The notes under the pieces: generated by a model | The model's database searches: none | What the model was told of the DNA's origin: nothing | What the model saw: the letters and a program-made list of their open reading frames with translations, nothing else | Part shown: positions 1 through 8,336 of the stretch, one piece after another | How the letters are laid out: every line of letters starts with the position of its first letter | Numbering within the stretch: position 1 is the first letter of the stretch | Translations under genes and position numbers: made by a program | Source: Mariprofundus sp. | GTDB taxonomy: Bacteria; Pseudomonadota; Zetaproteobacteria; Mariprofundales; Mariprofundaceae | Direction: 5' to 3' | NCBI GenBank assembly: GCA_030950555.1 | Contig: JAUZRH010000180.1 | Span: 1-33,314 of the forward strand | Length of the DNA: 33,314 nucleotides

Positions 1-148
1 TCGCCTTCTGCGTTGCAGCATCAGTCACTACTAAAGGCAGTAGGCTATCGCGCCCATTCAGGGCTTGCTTATGCGCCAAACAGTGCGCCTTGAATCCGAA
101 CTCTTATCCTTCGCATAACGGGACAATTATTTATTTCCGCAGCCCTTA
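1..148. repeat. MITE-like dispersed repeat, copy A (cut by the window edge)
   Basis: This is the right-hand part of a repeat found five times in the window. It shares with the copies at 14263 and 26678 the order of a GCCTTCTGCGTTG block, a TAAAGGCAGTAGGCTATCG block, the GCGCCCATTCAGGGC hairpin, CTTGCTTATGCGC and GCGCCTTGAATCC. It ends in the conserved terminal sequence TTTCCGCAGCCCTTA. Orientation matches copies B and D. The left terminus lies outside the window. It has no coding capacity; the open frame across it (90-335) runs into the terminator at 262 and resembles no known protein. Confidence 0.85.
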
Positions 149-261
149 TCTTCGTGCCCTTCGTGACTCTGTGGTGGAAAGTATCTGGCTGTTTTATGGA
201 TGTCGTGAAGAGTCGAAGATATGGCCTTACTGGCTTTGTGGTGAGTTTCTTTATTTTTTTA

Positions 262-295
262 GCAAAAAAAAGGCGACCAACTGGCCGCCTTTTTG
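262..295 (-). terminator. Rho-independent terminator of the phosphoribulokinase gene
   Basis: An inverted repeat pairs GGCG with CGCC and CCA with TGG, flanked by an A-run on the left and a T-run on the right. Read on the minus strand it is a GC stem followed by eight T residues, starting 14 bases beyond the stop of the phosphoribulokinase gene. The symmetric A/T tracts mean it could also stop transcription arriving from the left. Confidence 0.8.
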
Positions 296-308
296 CTTAA
301 CATCTATC

Positions 309-1175
309 TTAAACGGATTTGCGTTTCTTTTCTAACAACTGATGAATCATTGGAGCGAGAATCAGTTCCATTGCCATCACCATCTTCGCAGCAGGCAATA
401 CAATCGTATTACGACGCGACATAAATGAACCATTCAACATTGACAGTAACCATGGAAAATCAACGCCCCACTGGTCTGGTTTACGAATACGAATCACAAT
501 CAAACTTTCATCTGGTGTAGGAACATCACGTGCAATAAATGGATCAGATGTATCTACCAGAGGTACACGTTGAATATTCATATCTGTATTTACAAACTGA
601 GGTGTAATAAAGTGAACATAATCATGCATACGCGAAAGAATGTTATCAACCACAGCTTCCGAAGAGTAACCACGCATGGCTGTATCACGATGAATTTTCT
701 GAATCCACTCAAGGTTTACAACGGGAACGACACCTAACATCAGATCAACAAAAGGACGTACTTCATCAACACCACCGTGAAGTCCTTCATAGAAAAGTAG
801 ATCAGATCCTTCACCGATTTCACGCCAATCAGTAAATTTACCAGCCTCTACACCATAAATCTTCGCTTCTTCATCATCGTGGACATAGGTGCGTGCTAAA
901 CCACGACCTGTACGACGGTAGGAATCAAACAGCTCAGCAATCTTATCAAAGAGATTTGCTTTATCTGAAAAGTGACTCAGACGACCGCCATCAGCTTCAA
1001 TGTTTTTTGCCTGCTCACGAAATTCCATACGATTAAATTTATGAAAACAGTCACCCTCTACAATGGCAGGTGTGACACTTTCACGGCGAAAGATATGCTC
1101 TAACGCTAATTTTGCAGTGCTTGTTCCTGCTCCGGATGAACCGGTCACAGAAATTACTGGATATTTTGCTGACAT
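309..1175 (-). CDS. cbbP: Phosphoribulokinase (Calvin cycle)
   Basis: Phosphorylates ribulose 5-phosphate with ATP to ribulose 1,5-bisphosphate, the CO2 acceptor for RuBisCO, in the cytosol. The 288-residue length matches the bacterial class I enzyme. The P-loop GSSGAGTS is at residues 12-19, followed by VEGDCFHKFNR, YVHDDEEA, the FTDWR segment, LLFYEGLHGG and GVVPVVNLEWIQKIHRD. The HDDEEA, FTDWR and DPFIAR segments resemble Rhodobacter-type CbbP more than the E. coli PrkB paralogue, so a true Calvin-cycle role is inferred. The ATG is preceded by AGGAG at good spacing. A promoter lies about 95 bases upstream and a terminator directly downstream, so the gene looks monocistronic. No RuBisCO gene is in the window. 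The symbol prkB is also used for this family. Confidence 0.93.
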   Translation of the reverse strand: MSAKYPVISVTGSSGAGTSTAKLALEHIFRRESVTPAIVEGDCFHKFNRMEFREQAKNIEADGGRLSHFSDKANLFDKIAELFDSYRRTGRGLARTYVHDDEEAKIYGVEAGKFTDWREIGEGSDLLFYEGLHGGVDEVRPFVDLMLGVVPVVNLEWIQKIHRDTAMRGYSSEAVVDNILSRMHDYVHFITPQFVNTDMNIQRVPLVDTSDPFIARDVPTPDESLIVIRIRKPDQWGVDFPWLLSMLNGSFMSRRNTIVLPAAKMVMAMELILAPMIHQLLEKKRKSV

Positions 1176-1851
1176 TTTTTTCTCCTAAAAGCAATAGTAT
1201 CTGGCAGTTAAATAGCCCAAAACTATAAAGCCGCCGCTCCCCTTCGACATTCACCCGGAAGATCGTGCATTATACCTTGAAATATAAGAAAAATTCAAGT
1301 AAATCAACCAAGAGCCACTTAAAAACCAGATCATGGTGATAAAACAGATCGTGGCATTGATGTTTTCCATTACAAAAACGTTGAAATATTAGGCATCACT
1401 CATTTTCCAATTTACACATTAAGGCTTTTCTTAAGACGGGAAAGGCTTCGCCAAATAGTCGATTCCCTCAATCCAACCCTCTCCCTCAGGGAGAGGGCTG
1501 GGGTGAGTCGATCAATAAAAAACGCCCATGATTCATCCTGCTTACGGAAGATGAAGATATATCTTTCCGTTGCGAGGTAACGTAAAGCGTTAGCTATTTT
1601 TTATGGTTGGTGAAGGAAGCCTTTTTTTAAATCATCTTTTGATGATCGGTCCATCTTATGACCAAAATTTATTTTTTAAAAAAAGTGTCAACTACTTTTG
1701 GGGTTATATGAAGGATGCCGATACTTGTTCTAGTGGCCATTTTCCCTGTTATGAGGGGACGAATATGATGAATCAGCGGTTGTGCTGGGTTGTTGGTGGC
1801 TCTGTTTTTGTTAGCGTTCGCATTATCAGCCGTTATAAACAGGAGTTATAT
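1176..1851. other. Intergenic region between phosphoribulokinase and ispH
   Basis: A 676-base gap between divergent genes. The left end holds the phosphoribulokinase promoter. At 1477-1497 is a near-perfect palindrome (CCCTCTCCCT, one base, AGGGAGAGGG) followed by CTGGGGTGAG; this is a widespread class of bacterial intergenic repeat. A weaker hairpin (ACGGAAGA with TCTTTCCGT) lies near 1544-1571. An open frame from 1603 runs into ispH, but its translation up to 1851 resembles nothing known and lacks a ribosome site, so I read it as untranslated leader. Confidence 0.6.
1269..1298 (-). promoter_or_regulatory. Sigma70-type promoter for the phosphoribulokinase gene
   Basis: On the minus strand there is a TTGAAT hexamer (1293-1298), an 18-base spacer and a perfect TATAAT (1269-1274), about 95 bases before the start codon. 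It is the best promoter match in this gap. Assignment is by pattern only; the 5' leader of roughly 85 bases could carry regulation that I cannot identify. Confidence 0.6.
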
Positions 1852-2811
1852 ATGCAGCAACAGGCCATCCCCGTTACGCTTTATTCCAAATCAGTGTTAT
1901 TGGCTGAGCCGCGTGGTTTTTGTGCGGGCGTTGATAGGGCTATTGAAATTGTGGAACGTTCGCTAGCTGTTTATGGCGCACCCGTTTATGTGCGTCATGA
2001 AATTGTCCACAATCGTTATGTTGTGCAGGGCTTGAAGGATAAAGGGGCTCTATTTGTTGAAGAGGTGGATGATGTGCCAGATGGTGCATTGTTGATTTTT
2101 TCTGCACATGGCGTCAGTCAGGCTGTGCGTAAACGTGCGGATGGTAGGGGGTTAAGGCTTATTGATGCGACCTGTCCGCTAGTCACTAAGGTGCACTTGG
2201 AGCTGTTGCGTCATTACCAAAACGGTGATCAGGTTATTCTTGTTGGCCATGCTGGTCACCCTGAAGTGGAAGGTACGATGGGGCAGGCGCCGGTTGGTGC
2301 TGTGCTGCTTGTGGCGACACCGGCAGATGTTGCATTGTTACAGGTTAATGACCCTGAGCGAGTGGCTTTTGTAACTCAAACAACACTTAGTATTGATGAT
2401 ACAGCTGATGTTATCGAAGCTCTGCGAGCGCGTTTTCCTCATCTGAAGGGGCCAAAACGTGAAGATATCTGTTATGCCACGAGTAATCGTCAAAGAGCCA
2501 CAAAAGCTCTGGCGGCATCCAGTGATGTGGTACTGGTTATTGGTTCTGAAAACTCATCGAACTCAAACCGTTTGCGTGAAGTGGCAGAGCGATCTGGTGC
2601 AACTGCCTATTTAATTGATGGCGTGGAGGATTTGGACCCCTGTTGGTTTTCTGCACATGATCGCGTTGGTATTACAGCCGGAGCTTCGGCACCGGAAGTG
2701 TTGGTTGAGCAGGTTGTGGCTTGGTTGCACGCGCGTGGTTACGCGGAACCTGAGCTGATATCTGTGGGCAAAGAGAGTGTGAACTTTGGCTTGCCGGAGC
2801 AGCTGCGCTGA
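1852..2811 (+). CDS. ispH: 4-hydroxy-3-methylbut-2-enyl diphosphate reductase
   Basis: Last enzyme of the MEP isoprenoid pathway: reductive dehydroxylation of HMBPP to IPP and DMAPP by a [4Fe-4S] protein. The three cluster cysteines are visible in [16 protein letters not shown] (C24), [13 protein letters not shown] (about C108) and [11 protein letters not shown] (about C209). Substrate-binding motifs [26 protein letters not shown] and TQTTLS are present. I start at ATG 1852, which has AGGAG six bases upstream and gives 319 residues, close to the family norm. The frame stays open 83 codons further upstream, but that stretch has no family similarity. A 42-base gap leads into pheA. In many gammaproteobacteria serC precedes pheA; here ispH does. 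Confidence 0.95.
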   Translation: MQQQAIPVTLYSKSVLLAEPRGFCAGVDRAIEIVERSLAVYGAPVYVRHEIVHNRYVVQGLKDKGALFVEEVDDVPDGALLIFSAHGVSQAVRKRADGRGLRLIDATCPLVTKVHLELLRHYQNGDQVILVGHAGHPEVEGTMGQAPVGAVLLVATPADVALLQVNDPERVAFVTQTTLSIDDTADVIEALRARFPHLKGPKREDICYATSNRQRATKALAASSDVVLVIGSENSSNSNRLREVAERSGATAYLIDGVEDLDPCWFSAHDRVGITAGASAPEVLVEQVVAWLHARGYAEPELISVGKESVNFGLPEQLR

Positions 2812-2853
2812 TTTGGCGTGGATTGCCTTTGCTCCAGCTGCTAGCGTGCAGGC

Positions 2854-4005
2854 ATGGCTGAATTAGAGAAAAAACTAAGCATATTGCGTCAATCTATTGA
2901 TGCAGTCGACGATGAACTGCTGGAGCTGATCGGTAAAAGAGCCCGCTTAGCAGGACAAGTAGGCGAGGCTAAACAAGATAGTGTGAATGCACCATTCTAT
3001 GTACCTAGTCGAGAAGCCTCTATTATACGACGAATGTTGGAGCGTAATGCATTAGCTGCGACAAATGCCCATGAGAGTAAAATTCCTGATGCAGCGATTC
3101 ATGGTATCTATCGAGAAATTATAGGTGCTTGTCTGGCGCTTGAACATCCGATGACGATCGCTTATCTGGGCCCGGAAGGGACGTTTAGTCATACTGCGGC
3201 CAGCCGTCAATTTGGCTCCTCTGTCGCATATCTGGCCTGTAGTTCATTAGAGCAGGTGTTCGATGAAGTGGAGGCGGGACGTGCGACCTACGGTGTAGTA
3301 CCCGTGGAAAATGCCTTTGAAGGGGCGGTAACCCCAACCTTGGATCTGTTTGCTGATATGGAGCGTGATCTCTTTATCTGTGCGGAAGTGCAACTCTCTA
3401 TTCACCACCACCTTTTTACCTATGCCGACTCCTTGGCTGATATTGATATTGTAATTTCTCATCCTCAACCGCTAGGGCAGTGCCGGAACTGGCTGGCAGA
3501 GCATTTGCCGCAGGCTCAGATGATGGACGCCTCCTCTACGATTCGGGCGGCCCAGATTGTAGATGAGGCAAAATCGTGTGGGTCGCAGACGCTGGACTGG
3601 AAAAGATGCGCGGTAGTCGGTCCCTATTCGATCGTGGATCGCTCTGATCTGTCACTATTGCAGAGAAATATTGAAGATTTTCATGACAATACGACCCGTT
3701 TTTTTGTAATCGGTCAGCATGACTCACCGGCTTCGGGCTTGGATAAGACATCGCTCGTGATGTCGATTCAGGATGAACCGGGTGCACTGCATCATTTGAT
3801 CGCTTCATTTGCTGGGCGTGGTATTGGTTTAACTCGAATCGAATCACGGCCATCGAAAAAGAAGTTGTGGGAGTATGTTTTTTTTGCAGATATTCAGGGC
3901 CACCGGGATGATGCGGCGGTGGCTGAAGCAATAGCCGAGATTAAGTCTAAGCCGGGCGGCTTTATTAAGGTGCTGGGTTCCTACCCTGTCTCTAAACCGT
4001 TATAG
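2854..4005 (+). CDS. pheA: Bifunctional chorismate mutase / prephenate dehydratase (P-protein)
   Basis: Converts chorismate to prephenate and then to phenylpyruvate for phenylalanine synthesis. Of its 383 residues, about 1-92 form an AroQ-type chorismate mutase (RQSIDAVDDELLELIGKRA, then FYVPSREASIIRRM). About 98-280 form the prephenate dehydratase, with YLGPEGTFSHTAA, the GVVPVENAFEGAV segment and the catalytic TRF in NTTRFFVIG. About 295-375 are an ACT domain with DEPGALHHLIASF and the ESRP motif tied to phenylalanine feedback inhibition in the family. There is no strong ribosome site before the ATG. A 236-base gap precedes hisC, so pheA may be transcribed with ispH rather than with the genes downstream. 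Confidence 0.95.
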   Translation: MAELEKKLSILRQSIDAVDDELLELIGKRARLAGQVGEAKQDSVNAPFYVPSREASIIRRMLERNALAATNAHESKIPDAAIHGIYREIIGACLALEHPMTIAYLGPEGTFSHTAASRQFGSSVAYLACSSLEQVFDEVEAGRATYGVVPVENAFEGAVTPTLDLFADMERDLFICAEVQLSIHHHLFTYADSLADIDIVISHPQPLGQCRNWLAEHLPQAQMMDASSTIRAAQIVDEAKSCGSQTLDWKRCAVVGPYSIVDRSDLSLLQRNIEDFHDNTTRFFVIGQHDSPASGLDKTSLVMSIQDEPGALHHLIASFAGRGIGLTRIESRPSKKKLWEYVFFADIQGHRDDAAVAEAIAEIKSKPGGFIKVLGSYPVSKPL

Positions 4006-4241
4006 ACTTTTCTCCACAAAGGGGATGCCTAACTAAGCGTGACGGTTTCAATTGCCTCTTGTGCGTGGTGTTGGGCGTAACGCTTTTCAACAAGCGGCGC
4101 TGAGTGCTTAGCAAGGATAGTGCGGAGCCGCACAAGTTGTATCTGCTTTTATTTGCATGCTTCGCCGTAAAAACGGTTGAGCATACTGAACTCTTATGGT
4201 GCTAATGAATGATGTTGAATGTTTAAATTATTGGTGGGTGA

Positions 4242-5345
4242 ATGATGATTGATTGGATGGAAAAAGCGGTACCGCAGACGGCGGCACTCTATCCCTATGT
4301 GCCGGGTAAGGTGCTTGAGCAGCTGTTGCGTGAGAAGGGTTTGACTAGGGCTGTGAAGTTAGCGTCGAATGAGAATCCCTATGGGCCATCACCAAAAGCT
4401 ATTGCTGCGCTGCAGCAGGCTGCCGTTGGAGTACATCGTTACCCAGATGCTGATGCTACTGAATTGAAAGAGGCTTTAGCCTGTTTTCACCAGCTTGACA
4501 AAGAGCAGGTGATTGTGGGTAACGGCTCCAATGAAGTGTTAGAGCTGCTCATCCGTACCTTTGCTGGCCATGGTGATGAGGTGATTTATAGCCAACGTGG
4601 TTTTATTGTTTATAGCTTAGCGACACAAGCGGCTGGTGCTACTGGTGTGGTGGTGCCTGAAGCAGATGGTTTGAGTCATGATCTGGATGCTATGGCAAAG
4701 GCTGTGAATGCCGCAACGAAAGTGATCTGTATTGCGAATCCTAATAATCCAACCGGTACCCTACATCGCGTGGCGCGTTTGCAGTCTTTCCTAGATCAGT
4801 TACGGCGTGATCTGCTGGTTATTATTGATGAAGCTTATTATGAATTTGTGGCGGCAGAGCTCGGTGACAGTGTGAGGCTGTTAAAACATCCCGGTTTGGT
4901 TATTAGTCGGACCTTTTCTAAGGCTTATGGGTTAGCGGGTTGCCGGGTTGGTTATGCGCTGACAGATGCGGCTATTGCAGCCTTGGTGAATCGTTTTCGT
5001 GAGCCGTTTAATGTTAGTTCATTGGCGCAGCTTGCAGCTGTTGCAGCCTTGCAAGATGGCGCGTGGGTGCAGGCGCGGGTGGCTGATTGCGTGGCTGAAC
5101 GAACAAGGCTTGAGGCAGCATTGCAAACATTTGGCCTGTATGCTGCTAAAAGTAATGGGAATTTTGTTTTATTACGTCATTCGCGTGCGGCAGCGATAGC
5201 TGCACAGCTTGAAAATAGGGGTATTATTCCCCGTCCTCTGGCGCCTTATACGATGCCAGACTATTTACGTATTTCTGTCGGCACGGTAGAGGAAAATAAT
5301 CTCTTTTTAGCGGCTTTAAGTGAGCTTATGGATAGCATACGATGA
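4242..5345 (+). CDS. hisC: Histidinol-phosphate aminotransferase family, likely aromatic aminotransferase
   Basis: PLP-dependent aminotransferase of 367 residues. Visible family features are KLASNENPYGPSPKA, the NPNNPTGT motif, the DEAYYEF segment and the Schiff-base lysine in SRTFSKAYGLAGCRVGYAL. HisC makes histidinol phosphate from imidazole acetol phosphate. Copies sitting between pheA and tyrA commonly also transaminate phenylpyruvate or prephenate, so an aromatic role is inferred from context. Two ATG codons stand in tandem at 4242 and 4245, after a GGTGGG stretch. The stop overlaps the tyrA start by four bases (ATGA). The preceding gap contains a short palindrome, GTGCGG-AG-CCGCAC (4120-4133), and no gene. 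Confidence 0.9.
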   Translation: MMIDWMEKAVPQTAALYPYVPGKVLEQLLREKGLTRAVKLASNENPYGPSPKAIAALQQAAVGVHRYPDADATELKEALACFHQLDKEQVIVGNGSNEVLELLIRTFAGHGDEVIYSQRGFIVYSLATQAAGATGVVVPEADGLSHDLDAMAKAVNAATKVICIANPNNPTGTLHRVARLQSFLDQLRRDLLVIIDEAYYEFVAAELGDSVRLLKHPGLVISRTFSKAYGLAGCRVGYALTDAAIAALVNRFREPFNVSSLAQLAAVAALQDGAWVQARVADCVAERTRLEAALQTFGLYAAKSNGNFVLLRHSRAAAIAAQLENRGIIPRPLAPYTMPDYLRISVGTVEENNLFLAALSELMDSIR

Positions 5346-6220
5346 TGCAGGATATTGAACATCTGGTCATTATCGGTACGGGGTTGATTGGTGGATCCGT
5401 CGCTTTGGCCTTGCGAAAAGCAGGTGTTGCGAAGCGTATTACCGGTGTTGGTCGTCGACTTGAAAATCTACAGTTAGCTGTAAAGCTGGGTGTGATTGAT
5501 GATTATAGCCTTGATATTGGCGCCGCGGTAACTCAGGCTGATATGGTGCTGGTGAGTGTGCCAGTGGCTGCATCGGCTTCAGTGTTCCAGGCTATGGCAG
5601 CAACTTTGCCGGCCAATGCCGTGGTAACTGATGCCGGGAGTAGTAAGCAGTCAGTGATGGCTGCGGCGAATCAATATCTACCAAATCCTAACCGTTTTGT
5701 GCCAGCCCACCCGATTGCGGGTACGGAAGAATCAGGTGCGGCAGCAGCGTTTTCCGAGCTGTTTGAAGCGCACTGGTGTATCTTGACGCCGGATTTACAT
5801 ACTGATGCTGAGGCACTCGAAAGGGTACATGCATTGTGGACGGTGACGGGTAGCAAGGTGATTGAAATGGATGCCGCTACACATGATGAGCAGTTGGCGG
5901 CCGTTAGTCACTTACCACATATGGCGGCTTTTGCACTGGTAAATGCGGTGCGTAAGAGCGGTGGCGCAGATCCTTTCCAATTTGCTGCGGGTGGTTTTCG
6001 TGATTTCACACGCATTGCTTCCTCCTCTCCGGAGATGTGGCGAGATATTGCGCTATGTAATAGGCCAGCGCTGACGTTAAAATTGGATGCTCTGATCACT
6101 GAATTAGGCGTATTGCGTAGGGCTGTGGATGGCGGTGATACAGATTTACTGCTGAAAGAATTTTCACAAGCCCGCAAAGCTCGAGATAGTTGGTTGTTAA
6201 AACATGGAGATGCATTGTGA
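5342..6220 (+). CDS. tyrA: Prephenate/arogenate dehydrogenase
   Basis: Oxidative decarboxylation of prephenate (or arogenate) towards tyrosine. The 292 residues begin with the dinucleotide-binding GTGLIGGSVALALRKAG (about residues 11-27). The DAGSSKQSVM segment, HPIAGTEESGA and the later HDEQLAAVSHLPHM follow, all typical of TyrA. It is a stand-alone dehydrogenase with no fused chorismate mutase or AroA. Its ATG overlaps the hisC stop and its stop overlaps the aroA GTG, both by four bases, which points to translational coupling. Whether prephenate or arogenate, and NAD or NADP, is preferred cannot be read with confidence. Confidence 0.93.
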   Translation: MMQDIEHLVIIGTGLIGGSVALALRKAGVAKRITGVGRRLENLQLAVKLGVIDDYSLDIGAAVTQADMVLVSVPVAASASVFQAMAATLPANAVVTDAGSSKQSVMAAANQYLPNPNRFVPAHPIAGTEESGAAAAFSELFEAHWCILTPDLHTDAEALERVHALWTVTGSKVIEMDAATHDEQLAAVSHLPHMAAFALVNAVRKSGGADPFQFAAGGFRDFTRIASSSPEMWRDIALCNRPALTLKLDALITELGVLRRAVDGGDTDLLLKEFSQARKARDSWLLKHGDAL

Positions 6221-7563
6221 ATACAGGTGGAATACTGATTGCTGGCCCTGCTGCAGGAGCGCTAAAAGGGGCGTTGATGATACCCGGGGATAAATCGATG
6301 TCTCATCGCTCTGTGATGCTGGCTTCACTAGCCGATGGTGTTACCGAAATTCGGGGTTTTTTAGCCGGCGAAGATAACGTCGCAACAGCACAGATGTTTA
6401 TGGCTATGGGTGTGAAGATTGACTGGCTTAAAGATGACAAGACAGCGCTGCGTGTGCATGGTGTTGGCTTGCATGGCTTAAAGCCCGCACATAGCGCGTT
6501 GAATGCTGGTAATGCGGGTACTTGTGTTCGTCTAATGACTGGTATTCTTGCGGGGCAAGCTTTTGAGAGTTCTGTCACGGGCGATGCATCGCTTTGTAAG
6601 CGACCGATGCGCCGGGTCGTTGACCCTGTACGTCGCATGGGTGCAACAGTAACTGGCGCTGAGGGTGGTGATCTACTGCCCCTTACTATTTTTGGGGGCA
6701 AGCTTAAAGCCATTCATCATATCTCTGAGGTGGCAAGTGCGCAGGTGAAGTCATGTGTGCTATTGGCCGGACTGTATGCCGAAGGCGTGACGCGGGTGAA
6801 TGAACCTAAACCGACCCGTGATCATACCGAGCGTATGCTGCCGCTATTCGGACAGCCTGTTGATGTGGCCTTGGATGGTACGATTTTGCTGGATCCAATA
6901 GGGGAATTAACAGCCCCTGAGCATGCTATTGATATCCCTGCCGACCCTTCATCGGCCTGTTTTTTTGCAGTTGCAGCAGCGCTTGTTGAGGGTTCAGATA
7001 TCACACTGAAATCGATTGGTATCAATGCGCGTCGAGATGGTTGGCGCCGCGTCATGAATGATATGGGGGCGCAGTTGTCACTTGAAAACAAAACAACGGT
7101 GGGTGAAGAGCCTGTTGCTGATCTGCGTGTGCAATTCGGTGGTCTACACGGCATGCGGGTGAATGCGGATGATGTGCCTGATGCGATAGATGAATTTCCT
7201 GTGCTATTTGCTGCCGCGGCGCTGGCGGATGGCCAATTTGTACTGACGGATGCCGCAGAGTTACGGGTGAAGGAGTCAGATCGTATTGCCGCGATGGCAG
7301 CAGCTCTCTGTTCAACAGGTGCTCAAATAGATGAGCAGCCGGACGGGGCGGTGATCGATGGGGTCGGTTGTCTACGTGGTAATGTGGATGTGGATGCGCA
7401 TGGTGATCATCGTATTGCTATGGCTATGGCGGTTGCAGCTCAGCGCGCGGATGGTGAAGTGCGCATTCACAATGCTGCAGCCATTGCCACAAGTTTTCCA
7501 AATTTTGTGCCGCTGGCACAATCGATAGGCATGAATGTGCGTTGGGCGGAGGAGGGAGCGTGA
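6217..7563 (+). CDS. aroA: 3-phosphoshikimate 1-carboxyvinyltransferase (EPSP synthase)
   Basis: Sixth step of the shikimate pathway: joins PEP and shikimate 3-phosphate to form EPSP. Family motifs in order are IPGDKSMSHRSVMLASL, LNAGNAGTCVRLMTG, GDASLCKRPMRRV, SAQVKSCVLLAGL, TRDHTERML, IPADPSSACFF, LRVKESDRIAAMA and DHRIAMAMAV. The glycine in NAGT is the residue that is alanine in the naturally glyphosate-tolerant CP4 enzyme. I start at GTG 6217, which has GGAGA six bases upstream and overlaps the tyrA stop by four bases, giving 448 residues. The frame extends nine codons further upstream without support. The stop shares one base with the cmk start. Confidence 0.94.
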   Translation: MNTGGILIAGPAAGALKGALMIPGDKSMSHRSVMLASLADGVTEIRGFLAGEDNVATAQMFMAMGVKIDWLKDDKTALRVHGVGLHGLKPAHSALNAGNAGTCVRLMTGILAGQAFESSVTGDASLCKRPMRRVVDPVRRMGATVTGAEGGDLLPLTIFGGKLKAIHHISEVASAQVKSCVLLAGLYAEGVTRVNEPKPTRDHTERMLPLFGQPVDVALDGTILLDPIGELTAPEHAIDIPADPSSACFFAVAAALVEGSDITLKSIGINARRDGWRRVMNDMGAQLSLENKTTVGEEPVADLRVQFGGLHGMRVNADDVPDAIDEFPVLFAAAALADGQFVLTDAAELRVKESDRIAAMAAALCSTGAQIDEQPDGAVIDGVGCLRGNVDVDAHGDHRIAMAMAVAAQRADGEVRIHNAAAIATSFPNFVPLAQSIGMNVRWAEEGA

Positions 7564-8258
7564 TGAGCGAATGGCAGGCTATAGCAGGATTAAAAATCGC
7601 CATTGATGGGCCCTCAGGTAGTGGTAAGGGAACCGTTGCCAAACTACTGGCGCAAGAGATCGGTTTGACAGTACTTGATACTGGCCTGTTATATCGTTTG
7701 ACTGCTGCAGTGGCGTTGGATCAGGGCTTGGACTTGAAGGATGAACTTGCTGTTGCAGCGATGGTAAACGATATGTTGGCAAATTTAACATGGAGTAGTG
7801 CAGGTATCCGCTATCAAGATGAAGAGTGGGCCGACCGTTTGCGCACAGAGGCCGTGGGGGCGGCGGCATCAACTGTGGCAGCCATGCCAAAGGTTAGAGA
7901 AGGTTTATTGAGTTTGCAGCAGCAGTTAGCCTGTGCAGGTTGTATTATGGATGGTCGTGATATTGGTACGGTCGTGCTGGCAGATGCGCCAGCAAAGTTT
8001 TTTCTGACGGCCTCTATACGCGAGCGTGCACGCAGGCGTTGGACACAGTTGAAGGGACTTGGTCATGCCGATGATCTGGATGCGGTATTACTGGATCTTA
8101 AAAAGCGTGACCAACGTGATAGAGAGCGTCAGCATGCCCCACTCGTTCAGGCAGTCGATGCCATCGCTATTGATTCTACGACATTACGTGTAGACGAGGT
8201 GGTTGATCGGATGTTGGGAATTCTAGCACGTCGAGAGCTGATAAAAGCAGTTCTGTAA
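7563..8258 (+). CDS. cmk: Cytidylate kinase
   Basis: Phosphorylates CMP and dCMP with ATP, recycling nucleotides from RNA turnover. The P-loop IDGPSGSGKGTVAKLLA is near residues 14-30. It is followed by LDTGLLYRLTA (nucleotide-binding region), CIMDGRDIGTVVLADA and the LID-like SIRERARRRWTQLK. The 231 residues match the usual length of about 225. ATG 7563 follows a GGAGGAGGG purine run and overlaps the aroA stop by one base (TGATG). The neighbour pair cmk-rpsA is conserved across proteobacteria. Confidence 0.95.
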   Translation: MSEWQAIAGLKIAIDGPSGSGKGTVAKLLAQEIGLTVLDTGLLYRLTAAVALDQGLDLKDELAVAAMVNDMLANLTWSSAGIRYQDEEWADRLRTEAVGAAASTVAAMPKVREGLLSLQQQLACAGCIMDGRDIGTVVLADAPAKFFLTASIRERARRRWTQLKGLGHADDLDAVLLDLKKRDQRDRERQHAPLVQAVDAIAIDSTTLRVDEVVDRMLGILARRELIKAVL

Positions 8259-8336
8259 ACAATAGAGATGTAAAAGAACAATACACAATACTGAATAACA
8301 ATTCGATAGTGAATTGAGTCATTAGGATGGTACACA

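Noticed and set aside
90-335. 81-codon open frame on the plus strand
   Set aside because: It starts inside repeat copy A, crosses the terminator at 262-295, overlaps the phosphoribulokinase 3' end and resembles no protein.
1603-1851. 83-codon upstream extension of ispH
   Set aside because: There is no ribosome site at its start and no family similarity, whereas ATG 1852 has AGGAG at ideal spacing and gives the normal IspH length.
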